From Methanobacterium aggregans (GTDB lineage Archaea > Methanobacteriota > Methanobacteria > Methanobacteriales > Methanobacteriaceae), in NCBI RefSeq assembly GCF_017874455.1, contig NZ_JAGGLN010000001.1, forward strand, positions 1-64,000: 64,000 nucleotides of DNA, given 5' to 3'. The notes below the pieces were generated by a model that made no database searches, was not told the DNA's origin, and was given only the letters and a program-made list of their open reading frames with translations. Shown here one piece after another: positions 42,580 through 51,359 of the stretch. The first letter of the stretch is position 1. Every line of letters starts with the position of its first letter. The translations under genes and the position numbers were made by a program.

Positions 42580-43725
42580 CTAGAAATCTGCATCCACAAC
42601 TGAATCTGGAATTATATTGGTCTGGTTTGTTATGTGTCTTGATGATTTTACAATTGAATTTTTGCCTATCTCAACCCTACTGCCTGTAACAACTCCATTC
42701 TCTATGATGGTGTTTTCATTGATGGTGCAATGAGTGTCTATGATGCAGGCACTTAAAAATGAGTTTTCCTTCACAACACTGTCTGAGAGAATCACGGACC
42801 CCTGAATGGTGCTATTTTTTCCTATAAAAACTCCATCTCCAATAACAGTTCCCCTGGATATGGTACTTCCATCATCAAGAAAGCAGTTGTTTCCAATAAC
42901 AACCGGTCCCTCTATGCGCACTTTTTTCCCGATATGAATATTTTTACCCAGCCACATATTCCCTATTTTACCAATACTCTGCTTTGCACGTTTTTTATAG
43001 ATTTTCTCCCGAATTTTTCGGTTCAAAATATCATAGGTTGCTTTCAGGTAGGTTTCAGGCCTTCCAACATCGTTCCAGTAACCTTCAAAGATGTAGCCAT
43101 ATATTCCTGCATCTTCTGCTATCAACCTTGGAAACACTTCCCTTGAAAAGTCTATCTCCCCTTTTTTATCATCAAAGAAGTCGAATATTTCAGGTTCAAA
43201 TATGTATATTCCAGTATTTGCAAGCTTACTGAAAACCTGGTCTGCTGATGGCTTTTCAAGGTAGTTTATTATCTTGGAATCCTCATCAAGCACAGCTATT
43301 CCGAAGTGGGCTGGATCCTCAACATGGGTTAAAACAAGGGTTGCTAAAGCTCCTTTATCCTTGTGAAACTTTAGAACATCCTTAAAATTAACGTTACTTA
43401 TAACATCGCCACTTAAAACTAGGAAAGTGTCATCTATATATTTTTTAGCCTTTAAAACACTTCCTCCAGTACCCATGGGGGATTTTTCCACTGAATAGCT
43501 GATGTTAACTCCCATACTGGATCCATCCTGGAAGTGCTGCTTTAAGCTATCCGGCCTGTAGTTCAATGTCATTAATATGTCTTTAAAACCCATAGATTTA
43601 AGTCTTTCCACAGTATGTTGGATTATGGGTCTGTTAACAAGTGGAATCATGGGTTTTGGTCTGGTAAACGTTAAGGGGCGCAGTCTTGTGCCCTTTCCAC
43701 CAGCCATGATCACAGCTTTTACCAA
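42580..43725 (-). CDS. Sugar-1-phosphate nucleotidylyltransferase with left-handed beta-helix domain
   Basis: 381 residues. The N-terminal nucleotidyltransferase domain (about 1-235) has VKAVIMAGGKGTRLRPL, RPKPMIPLVNRPI, LVLSGDVISNVNFKD and YWNDVGRPETYLKATYD. The C-terminal part (250-381) is hexapeptide repeats such as IGKKVRIEGPVVIGNN and IGKNSTIQGSVIL. This is the archaeal GlmU/mannose-1-phosphate guanylyltransferase-like type; the donor nucleotide cannot be told. The frame opens at 43740, but TTG 43725, six bases after GGTGGTG, gives MVKAVIMAGG. Next to the phosphohexomutase, it probably uses that enzyme's product. Confidence 0.87.
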   Translation of the reverse strand: MVKAVIMAGGKGTRLRPLTFTRPKPMIPLVNRPIIQHTVERLKSMGFKDILMTLNYRPDSLKQHFQDGSSMGVNISYSVEKSPMGTGGSVLKAKKYIDDTFLVLSGDVISNVNFKDVLKFHKDKGALATLVLTHVEDPAHFGIAVLDEDSKIINYLEKPSADQVFSKLANTGIYIFEPEIFDFFDDKKGEIDFSREVFPRLIAEDAGIYGYIFEGYWNDVGRPETYLKATYDILNRKIREKIYKKRAKQSIGKIGNMWLGKNIHIGKKVRIEGPVVIGNNCFLDDGSTISRGTVIGDGVFIGKNSTIQGSVILSDSVVKENSFLSACIIDTHCTINENTIIENGVVTGSRVEIGKNSIVKSSRHITNQTNIIPDSVVDADF

Positions 43726-43953
43726 AATAAACACCACCAAAAAAAAGGTTTATCTACAAATAAAACAGTCAAATGGCCTTTTTTAGCTATATTCTCTTTA
43801 CTACTTTATGTTGGCCAAACAATAAATACCTATCGAAAAAAAGGTTTAAACTCCTTTAATGGGACTAAAAATAAATATAAAAGGAAAACTCAATTAAAAA
43901 TCTGTTTTATACCTTTTAATAGTGCTCATGTTCAACAACTGGTTTTAAACATG

Positions 43954-45126
43954 TTACAAAATTTTTTCAAGTGCATTTGCAAGTCTTTTAATTCCTTCCA
44001 CTATTTTTTCCTCATTTGAATTTGAGAAGTTCAACCTCATGGTGTTGATTTCAGGATCCTCAGCATAAAAAGCTTTTCCTGGGACAAATGCAACATTTTC
44101 CTTGATTGCAAGGTCAAAGAGTTCCATTGAAGAAACACCTTCAGGCAGTGTCACCCAGAGGAACATTCCCCCTTCAGGTTTTGTACACGTAACACCATCT
44201 GGAAAATATTTCTCTATGGAATTAACCATCAGATCCCTCTGCCTGCGGTACATGGTCCTTATTTTATCAAGATGTTTCTCCACATCGTATTGAGTGAGGA
44301 AGCCATGAACTATCCTCTGGGCAAGGTAATTGGAATGAAGATCAGAGGCCTGCTTGGCTGTAACCAGTTTGTCCATAACTTCTTCTCCAGCAGCAACCCA
44401 TCCCAGCCGAATTCCAGGGGCAACAACCTTTGAGAACGAACCCAAAAGCACAGAATCTGGTAGAAACTTTTTAATTGGAGGCAGATCTTTACCCATAAAT
44501 CTGATCTCTCCGTAGGGATTATCCTCAACTAGAACTGTACCGCTTTCCCTGAGTATCCCTGCAACTTCCCTTCTTTTATCTTCAGAGTAACTTATTCCAG
44601 TGGGATTCTGGAAGTTGGGAACACAGTAAAAAAGCTTGGGCTTCTCCTTCTTCAAAAGGTTTTCAAGGGCAACTGTATCAGGACCATCCTCCATGAGTTT
44701 CACAGAGTGAAATTTTGGTTCGTACATTCCAAAGGCTTGTATAGCAGCAAGGTAAGTGGGATGCTCAACAACCACACCATCATCCTTGTTGAGGAAAACC
44801 TTACCCACGAGATCCAGTCCCTGCTGAGAACCGTTGGTTATTAATATTTCATCAGCATCAACCTTTAAACCACCCTTACAATACCTCTGAGCAATATATT
44901 CTCTAAGAGGTTTGTAACCCTCTGTTGTGCTGTACTGCAGAGCTTCACGACTTTCAAGTGTTAAAACTTTTGATGCAGCTTCTGCAATTTCAGTGTGTGG
45001 AAATGAATCCGGGTTTGGAAGTCCTCCACCAAAGGAGATGATATTAGAATCCTCTGTAACCTTCAATATTTCTCTTACAAATGATTTTGGAACCTTTGAC
45101 ATTCTATCTGCAAATAAATCTTTCAT
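43954..45126 (-). CDS. PLP-dependent aminotransferase (2-aminoadipate/aromatic type)
   Basis: 390 residues, class I/II fold. The start FADRMSKVPKSFVREILKVT with ISFGGGLPNPDSFP, the coenzyme regions ITNGSQQGLDLVGKVFL and YCVPNFQNPTGISYSEDKRR, LVEDNPYGEIRF, and the Schiff-base lysine in LGSFSKVVAPGIRLGWV are those of the LysN/ARO8-like group (alpha-aminoadipate, aromatic or branched amino acids). ATG 45138 is in frame; ATG 45126 after GGATGGAG is the likely start. No biosynthetic neighbours point to a substrate. Confidence 0.88.
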   Translation of the reverse strand: MKDLFADRMSKVPKSFVREILKVTEDSNIISFGGGLPNPDSFPHTEIAEAASKVLTLESREALQYSTTEGYKPLREYIAQRYCKGGLKVDADEILITNGSQQGLDLVGKVFLNKDDGVVVEHPTYLAAIQAFGMYEPKFHSVKLMEDGPDTVALENLLKKEKPKLFYCVPNFQNPTGISYSEDKRREVAGILRESGTVLVEDNPYGEIRFMGKDLPPIKKFLPDSVLLGSFSKVVAPGIRLGWVAAGEEVMDKLVTAKQASDLHSNYLAQRIVHGFLTQYDVEKHLDKIRTMYRRQRDLMVNSIEKYFPDGVTCTKPEGGMFLWVTLPEGVSSMELFDLAIKENVAFVPGKAFYAEDPEINTMRLNFSNSNEEKIVEGIKRLANALEKIL

Positions 45127-45281
45127 TTGAATCTCCATCCTAATTTTTAAACTCGTAACTTAAAAAGTTGATGGAAAAGGGCATCACATTTTTTTAAAAA
45201 ATCGTAGAAATTTGGAATTATGGGAAACCTTTAAAAACTTATAAATTAACAAAAACTTTTAAAACAGGCTTAAAAACATTA

Positions 45282-46147
45282 TCAAGGTTCTTTTCTTGTT
45301 CCGTACTGTTTAACATGTTTCCAGGCATCATGGTAAACCTTAAAATCATCAGTTTCTGAGTATATATTCATATTTTCCCTTCCAAACACCTTTCTATCCG
45401 CCCCAACAGGACAGACCTTTATACAAATACCACAGGGAGATCTCAGCTCTTCCCTGAGCTTTTTACTTCGCAGGGCACAACTCAACTTGTCCATGGGTGG
45501 TGGAAAATATTTGAAGTCATTTGGGGGATAAATTGCATTTACGGGACAGCTACCAACACATCGCATGCAGAGCGTACACAGATCATTTTTTTCGGAATTT
45601 CAGTTTCGAACTTTGCAGTTGTGAATATGGACGTGAACCTGACTCTGGGACCGTACTCTGGAGTGAGGATAACGTTGTTCAGTCCAATTGAACCCAGACC
45701 CGCAAGGTAAGCAGCATGTTTGTGGGAGAAGAATGCCATGGGCTTTTTAAGAAGAACCTCAATATCCCCGTAACCATCACGAGGCAGATAAATTGAGGGA
45801 CAACCTTTATCAGTTAAGAAATTTGAGATTTCATAGGCCTTCTGGTCTAAAAGTGCGTTAACAGTTTTGTAGTGTTCATGGTAATATATAGATGGGGCTG
45901 TTTCAACTATGGGAAGCTGAACAGGCAGTCCTATAACCATAACTGTTTTTGCCTCAGGATATATGGATTGGGGCCAGAATTCTCTTGGTATCCACTCTCT
46001 GAAGGTGTTTGGAAGTTCTTCTGGAGGTTTTTCCCATCTTTCAACCGGTGCAAATCCCACCAAAGGTACTCCGAGTTCCTTGCACCTCACGAGCACTTCT
46101 TCTTTGAGGGATTTGGCTTTTTTTGTGGGGCTCATTTCATTCAACAT
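45282..46147 (-). pseudogene. QueG-like 4Fe-4S protein, frameshifted in an A7 run
   Basis: Two adjoining frames make one protein. The 5' part (from ATG 46147 or 46135) reads KELGVPLVGFAPVERWEKPP, VMVIGLPVQLPIVETAPSIY and FFSHKHAAYLAGLGSIGLNN, as in the N-terminal domain of epoxyqueuosine-reductase-like proteins. It runs off frame at KFETEIPKK. In the other frame the protein continues NDLCTLCMRCVGSCPVNAIY and then CGICIKVCPVG, two [4Fe-4S] motifs. The switch is at an A7 run (plus-strand T7, 45586-45592); one more A restores a continuous frame of about 288 residues. It may be a real loss, slippage-dependent expression or a sequencing error. Confidence 0.8.
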
Positions 46148-46223
46148 TATTTTTTTTTATTTAATAAAATCTTACGTTAGGAAATCTGACTTCAGCTTAT
46201 TTCTGCATCTTTTAAAACCTTAA

Positions 46224-48785
46224 TTATCTTTTAAATATTTTAAAAGCCTTAAGCCCTTCAAACCACAACACGCTGATGAGTCCTGCAGTTAGGCATATAA
46301 ATACGTCCTTTGGATGGAGAACACTGAAGCTGAATAAGTTGCGTAGAGGTTCGAAGCAGAGTACAAGGCACAGAAACAGTACTGCACCTCCTACGATCCA
46401 CCACAGTGCAGAATTGGGCGATCTGATGGTGGTTATTATGGTGCCTGACCATGAGAGGTTGGTGAATATCAGTCCAATGTTGGCGATGATAAGGGTGGTG
46501 AAACTGAGGGTACGGGCATTGAGTTCTCCCATGCCTGTGTAAAGGGCAATAACGAAGACGCTCAACACTATTAAAAGAACACTCAAACCCTGCATTATAC
46601 TCAATCCAATGGTTCTCCTGTCGAAGAGGGGCTCTGTCATGCTTCTCGGGGGTTTTTTCATAATACCCTCTTCTGCAGGTTCAGCCTCAAAGACTATGGA
46701 ACAGGCAGGATCAATGATGAGCTCAAGGAAAACTATGTGGACGGGCAGAAGCACCAGTGGCAGCTGGAAGATCACTGGAATCAGTGACATGCCTATTATT
46801 GGAATGTGAACCGATAGTATGTAGGCAGTTGCCTTTTTCAGGTTGTCGAAGATCCTGCGGCCCATCTTCACAGCCGCAACAATGGATGAAAAATCATCCT
46901 CCAGAAGAACCAGTGATGATGATTCCCTTGCAACATCTGTACCCCTACCACCCATACTCACACCGATCTGGGCAGACTTCAGTGCAGGTGCATCGTTGAC
47001 ACCATCACCTGTCATTGCAACCACATCTCCACGTGCCTTCAGGGCGTTTACAATGCGGAGTTTTTGCTCTGGCACAACCCTTGCAAAGATGTTCATGGAT
47101 CCTATCATTTCCTGAAGTTCACCATCCTCAAGCTTGTCCAGTTCAGCTCCACTCAGAACATTTTCCGGATCTTTTAGACCTATTTTCTCGGCTATCTTCT
47201 GTGCTGTTCCCTTGTAATCTCCTGTGATCATCACAACCCTGATCCCAGCACTGTAACACTCTTTTATGGCATCAGAAACACCTGAACGAACAGGATCCAT
47301 GAAACCTATGAGTCCCATGAATTCGAATTTGAAGTCGTGCTGTTTTTGGGGAAGTCCAGTTTCTCTAAATGCAGCTCTGGCAACTCCAATAATACGAAGA
47401 CCTTCACCTGCCATTGAACCTATGTTCCGGGAAAGCCTTTCCATCTGCACATCATCCAGATGACAGAGATCTGCAACAGCTTCCGGAGCACCCTTGGCAG
47501 CTATTATGTAATCCTGACCATCTGGAGATTTCCAGACATGGGACATTGCAAGCAACTCACCGGAGAGAGGGTACTCATGTATCAGAGTCCAGTCATCGTG
47601 GATGTGTTCTGTATTGGAAAGTGTGGCTTTACCAAAGGACTTCAGTGATCTTTCCATTGGGTCAAAGGGGTCCCTTTGACTTGCAAGTATGCTGAACTCA
47701 ACTATCCCATGGAGATCCTCTGGAATGTTGTCAGTTCCTGTTTCATTTCCATATTCATGGGATTTCAGGTTGTAGTACTTCCCGTCTGTAAATATGCTGG
47801 TGACCGACATTTCATTCATGGTTAAAGTGCCAGTTTTATCCACACAGAGAACTGTTGCAGAACCAATGGCCTGAATTGCCTGTGAACGTCGTGTTAAAAC
47901 CTGTTTTTGTGATATTCTCCATGCTCCAAGTGCCAGGAAGATGGTGAGTACCACTGGAATTTCTTCAGGCAGAATTGCCATTGCAAGGGCTATACCTGCC
48001 AGAAATCCATTCAACCAGTCATTTCTTGTGAGGCCGTATATGATAACCACAGCTGCACAGAGAAGAACTCCTGCCAGTGCAAGGTTAATAACAAACTTTC
48101 TACTCTCCTTCTGAAGGGCTGTGTCCTCTGTTTCAAGGGTTTCAAGGCGCATTCCTATTTTACCAATTTCAGTTTCCAAACCCGTGGCTGTGACCTGTGC
48201 CACACCCTGGCCCTGGACAACCAGGGTTCCAGAGAACACTGAAGGAAGACCATCACCTCCAGGAGGGTGCATGTCCATGATTCCTTTACACGGAACCTTG
48301 TGCACAGCAATGGATTCCCCTGTGAGTAAAGATTCATCAACACTTAAATTGGTGCAGGACAGTACAACAGCATCTGCAGGAACACGATCCCCCTCTTCAA
48401 GAATCAGAATATCCTCAAAAACAACTTCACGACCTGCTATCCTCTTCTTATGGCCATTGCGTATTACCTGTGCCCTGGGACTTGACAGATCCCGCAGAGC
48501 CTCCAGTGTGCGTTCAGTTTTTCGCTCCTGATAGAAGGTGATGCCCATTATAAGGAACACAAATCCCATGAGCATCAGTGCCTCCTGAAGGTCGCCCAGG
48601 ATGAGGTAGATGGTTCCGCATGAAATTAAAAGGAGAAACATGGGCTCGCGAACAACATCCAACATGATCACAAGGAAGCTACGCTCACGGGCAGAGGGTA
48701 GCTCATTGTAGCCATGTTCTTCAAGCCTCTGGGCAGCTGCTTCTTCAGAAAGCCCACGGATATTTTTGATATCCAGATCATCCAT
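46224..48785 (-). CDS. Cation-transporting P-type ATPase (P2, calcium type)
   Basis: 853 residues with all P-type landmarks: an N-terminal cation ATPase domain (GLSEEAAAQRLEEHGYNELP), TGES (155-158), PEEIPVVLTIFLALGAWR in helix 4 (273-290), phosphorylation motif DKTGTLT with Asp316, KGAPEAV, MITGDYKGTAQ and GDGVNDAPALKSA, followed by the C-terminal group of six helices. PEE(I/F)PVV is the helix-4 variant of bacterial and archaeal calcium-like pumps. The exact cation is inferred. It is next to a CDF exporter on the same strand, 90 bp apart, so metal or calcium homeostasis is a fitting theme. Confidence 0.93.
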   Translation of the reverse strand: MDDLDIKNIRGLSEEAAAQRLEEHGYNELPSARERSFLVIMLDVVREPMFLLLISCGTIYLILGDLQEALMLMGFVFLIMGITFYQERKTERTLEALRDLSSPRAQVIRNGHKKRIAGREVVFEDILILEEGDRVPADAVVLSCTNLSVDESLLTGESIAVHKVPCKGIMDMHPPGGDGLPSVFSGTLVVQGQGVAQVTATGLETEIGKIGMRLETLETEDTALQKESRKFVINLALAGVLLCAAVVIIYGLTRNDWLNGFLAGIALAMAILPEEIPVVLTIFLALGAWRISQKQVLTRRSQAIQAIGSATVLCVDKTGTLTMNEMSVTSIFTDGKYYNLKSHEYGNETGTDNIPEDLHGIVEFSILASQRDPFDPMERSLKSFGKATLSNTEHIHDDWTLIHEYPLSGELLAMSHVWKSPDGQDYIIAAKGAPEAVADLCHLDDVQMERLSRNIGSMAGEGLRIIGVARAAFRETGLPQKQHDFKFEFMGLIGFMDPVRSGVSDAIKECYSAGIRVVMITGDYKGTAQKIAEKIGLKDPENVLSGAELDKLEDGELQEMIGSMNIFARVVPEQKLRIVNALKARGDVVAMTGDGVNDAPALKSAQIGVSMGGRGTDVARESSSLVLLEDDFSSIVAAVKMGRRIFDNLKKATAYILSVHIPIIGMSLIPVIFQLPLVLLPVHIVFLELIIDPACSIVFEAEPAEEGIMKKPPRSMTEPLFDRRTIGLSIMQGLSVLLIVLSVFVIALYTGMGELNARTLSFTTLIIANIGLIFTNLSWSGTIITTIRSPNSALWWIVGGAVLFLCLVLCFEPLRNLFSFSVLHPKDVFICLTAGLISVLWFEGLKAFKIFKR

Positions 48786-48875
48786 AAATCGTCACCATCA
48801 AACCTTTATGGATATTAATATTAATTATTCAAAGTTTAGGAGATAAAGTTATCCTTGTGGTTGGTTTTCTCTTAT

Positions 48876-49781
48876 TCAATCAACACAGAACTCCTCATCG
48901 TTATCCTCATCCCTTGGACAGACATGGACTGTTACTATGTTTATGACATCAACATCCTTGATTATGTTCTTTTCAACGCTGTGGGCAATTTCATGTGCTG
49001 CTTTAAGACTTAAATCCCCTTCAACAGCAACATGAAGGTCAACTGATGCATATGGTCCAAGATAATTTATTCTTACGTTGTGAATTCCAAATGTGCCTGG
49101 AACCGACATTGCAGCGGTCTTTATGTTGATCATGATGTCCCTGGAGGGTACAGTGCCCATTATGTTGTTGATGTTGTCCCTTCCTATGTCGAAGGCAGTT
49201 TTCAGGACCATGAATGCAATGAAAATTGCTACCAGTGGGTCCAGTATTGGGAATCCCATCCTTGAGCCCACAACACCAACGAGTATGGCTGCACATGAGA
49301 ATATGTCCACCTTCTGATGGTGTGCATCTGCAACTATGGCTGGACTGTTTATCTTCTTACCTGCCCTCATCATGTAGGTTGTCATTGCAAGATTTGCACC
49401 AACACCAACAACAGCCATGACTGCAGCTATCATTTCAGGGGGATTCAAAGCCATTCCAAGAACCAGTTTCCTGTAAACCTCTGAAAGTATTTCAAATGCA
49501 ATGATTCCAAGGAAAAGAACTATTATAAGGCCTGCAAGGGGTTCAGCCCTGCCGTGGCCATAGGGATGTTTGCTGTCAGGGGGTTTGAGTCCGATCTTAA
49601 ATCCTACAGATGTTACTATGGATGTTAAAACATCTGAAAATGTGTGGGCAGACTCTGCAACAAGGGCCATACTACCAGAAAGCATTCCCACAACGAAGTT
49701 CAGAACAGTTAAAACAATATTTCCTGAAATTGCAAGGGAAACAGCCTTCCTACCCACTTTTTTCCTTTCCTCAACATCCAA
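48876..49781 (-). CDS. Cation diffusion facilitator (zinc/iron efflux)
   Basis: 301 residues, six helices and a C-terminal cytoplasmic domain. Metal sites: helix 2 LVAESAHTFSDVLTSI (HxxxD) and helix 5 PAIVADAHHQKVDIFS (HxxxD). The C-terminal domain has VSVPGTFGIHNVRINYLGPY and HDIxH-type regulatory histidines replaced by HEIAHSVEK. Divalent metal is exported in exchange for protons; the metal is not clear. Start TTG 49781 follows CAGGAGTG with seven bases between. Confidence 0.9.
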   Translation of the reverse strand: MDVEERKKVGRKAVSLAISGNIVLTVLNFVVGMLSGSMALVAESAHTFSDVLTSIVTSVGFKIGLKPPDSKHPYGHGRAEPLAGLIIVLFLGIIAFEILSEVYRKLVLGMALNPPEMIAAVMAVVGVGANLAMTTYMMRAGKKINSPAIVADAHHQKVDIFSCAAILVGVVGSRMGFPILDPLVAIFIAFMVLKTAFDIGRDNINNIMGTVPSRDIMINIKTAAMSVPGTFGIHNVRINYLGPYASVDLHVAVEGDLSLKAAHEIAHSVEKNIIKDVDVINIVTVHVCPRDEDNDEEFCVD

Positions 49782-50196
49782 AGTAACACACTCCTGAATT
49801 ATAACACATTTGAATTTAGACTGAGATTAACTTTATTAGAACTTCAACTATAAAAATAATGTGGTTTTTCAGCTTTAATTGAAGTTAGTTTAACCTAACA
49901 TTGAATTTTAAGTTACTTAATGAGAATTAAGACTTTAAAAACTGTTTAATTTCAAATATGGACTATATTAATTATTTTTTTTAAAAGATAGGAGTGATCA
50001 GCTGATCATTCTCTCTAAAAAATAGGAATGAACCTGAGTAGTAAATATAAAAAACATGGGATCCTGAAGTCATAATTCACAAAGAAAGTATAATCCATAA
50101 AAAAGTTGAAAAAACTAGAAAATTATAAAAAATTTAAGGATTATTTTAAAAAATAAGGAATTTCATGGACTCTTATTGTGATTAACCAATCCATGA
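49782..50196. other. 415-bp spacer with a 14-bp palindrome containing two GATC
   Basis: TGATCAGCTGATCA at 49995-50008 is perfectly palindromic; flanking GAG and CTC extend the pairing with a small mismatch. It includes two GATC sites. The remainder is AT-rich without an ORF; the region lies between the aminotransferase stop and the CDF promoter. Confidence 0.55.
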
Positions 50197-51312
50197 TCAA
50201 TCAATTCTCAAATCTTCAAGCCTGTCCATTGCCCTGTTGATGTTCTCCTGGGAAGTTGCATAGGACAATCTAACATTTTCCTGCCCATACTTTCCAAAGG
50301 AACTTCCATGAACAGTTATAACATCCCTCTTCAAGGCCTCTGCAACGAACTTTTCAGATTCAGGTACCTCTGGAAATGCGTAGAAAGCACCCTTTGGAGT
50401 TGGACATTCTATTCCAAGATCCTTCAAACGTTTAAGAAGAAGATCTCTCCTATTCCTGAATTCCCCAACCATTTCACCCACACTGTCCTGGGGTCCTTCA
50501 AGGGCTGCAAGGGCCGCACTCTGGGATATGGAAGTTGCACAGGCAGTGGTGTACTGATGAACCTTCAAAAGTTCCTCAGTTAACTCTGGACTTGCTGCCG
50601 TGTAACCAACCCTGAACCCTGTCATTGCATAGGCCTTTGAAAACCCGTTTATGGTCACAACGTTTTCAGAGTAGCTTCCAGGACTGTAATGCTTCTCATC
50701 GTAGATGATCTTCTCGTATATCTCATCGGATATGAGGGTGATATCATGATCATCTGCAATTTCAGCCAGGCCCCTAACATCTTCCTTCTTCATAACCCCA
50801 CCTGTTGGATTGGAGGGAGAATTCAGGACTATGGCCTTTGTTTTATCTGTTAGGTTTTCAAGCACGGTTTCAGGGGTTGTTCTGAATTCAGTACTTTCTT
50901 CAAGTTTTATCGGTACTGGAACCCCTCCTGAAAGCTTCACACATGCTGCGTAGGATAAAAAACCAGGATCAGGAACAAGCACATGGTCTCCTTCATCCAC
51001 AAGGGCCTGCATGCACATGAAAAGGGCTTCACTGGCACCAACAGTCACTATTATGGATTCAGGGTCTTTTTGAATATGATTGTCTTGATCCAGCTTCTTT
51101 GAAATGGCCTCCCTCAACTCAGGGATTCCCTTGTTCACTGTGTAGTGTGTTAATCCCTCGTCAAGGGCCTTTCTGGCTGCTTCCCTTATATGGGCTGGGG
51201 TGTTGAAGTCTGGTTCTCCAAGTCCCAGACTTATGGTATTTTCCCCAGCAAGTTCGAACATCTTCCTTATTCCGGATAAACTAACTGACTCAACTCTTTT
51301 TGAATATTTCAT
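50197..51312 (-). CDS. Class I aminotransferase (aspartate aminotransferase-like)
   Basis: 371 residues. ISLGLGEPDFNTPAHIREAA, GLTHYTVNKGIPELREAI, VTVGASEALFMCMQALVD, VLVPDPGFLSY, LNSPSNPTGGVM, LISDEIYEKIIYD, the PLP lysine in TINGFSKAYAMTGFRVGY and ENVRLSYATSQENI near the end. This is the AspC/AlaT-like group found in many archaea. The frame extends to 51498 across the divergent permease gene; the true start is one of ATG 51324, 51318 or 51312, the last giving the family-like MKYSKRVESVS. The TATA box is TATTTATA (51346-51353 on the reverse strand). Confidence 0.9.
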   Translation of the reverse strand: MKYSKRVESVSLSGIRKMFELAGENTISLGLGEPDFNTPAHIREAARKALDEGLTHYTVNKGIPELREAISKKLDQDNHIQKDPESIIVTVGASEALFMCMQALVDEGDHVLVPDPGFLSYAACVKLSGGVPVPIKLEESTEFRTTPETVLENLTDKTKAIVLNSPSNPTGGVMKKEDVRGLAEIADDHDITLISDEIYEKIIYDEKHYSPGSYSENVVTINGFSKAYAMTGFRVGYTAASPELTEELLKVHQYTTACATSISQSAALAALEGPQDSVGEMVGEFRNRRDLLLKRLKDLGIECPTPKGAFYAFPEVPESEKFVAEALKRDVITVHGSSFGKYGQENVRLSYATSQENINRAMDRLEDLRID

Positions 51313-51322
51313 AAGCATTACC

Positions 51323-51353
51323 ATATTTATTTTTAGCATAGATTGTATAAATA
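51323..51353. promoter_or_regulatory. Interleaved divergent promoters
   Basis: Only 47 bp separate the aminotransferase (51312) and permease (51360) start codons. A TATA-like ATATTTAT (51323-51330) faces the permease about 30 bp before its ATG; TATTTATA on the reverse strand (51346-51353) faces the aminotransferase about 25-30 bp before its ATGs. Each TATA box sits in the start-site zone of the other gene. Confidence 0.5.
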
Positions 51354-51359
51354 GGGAAC

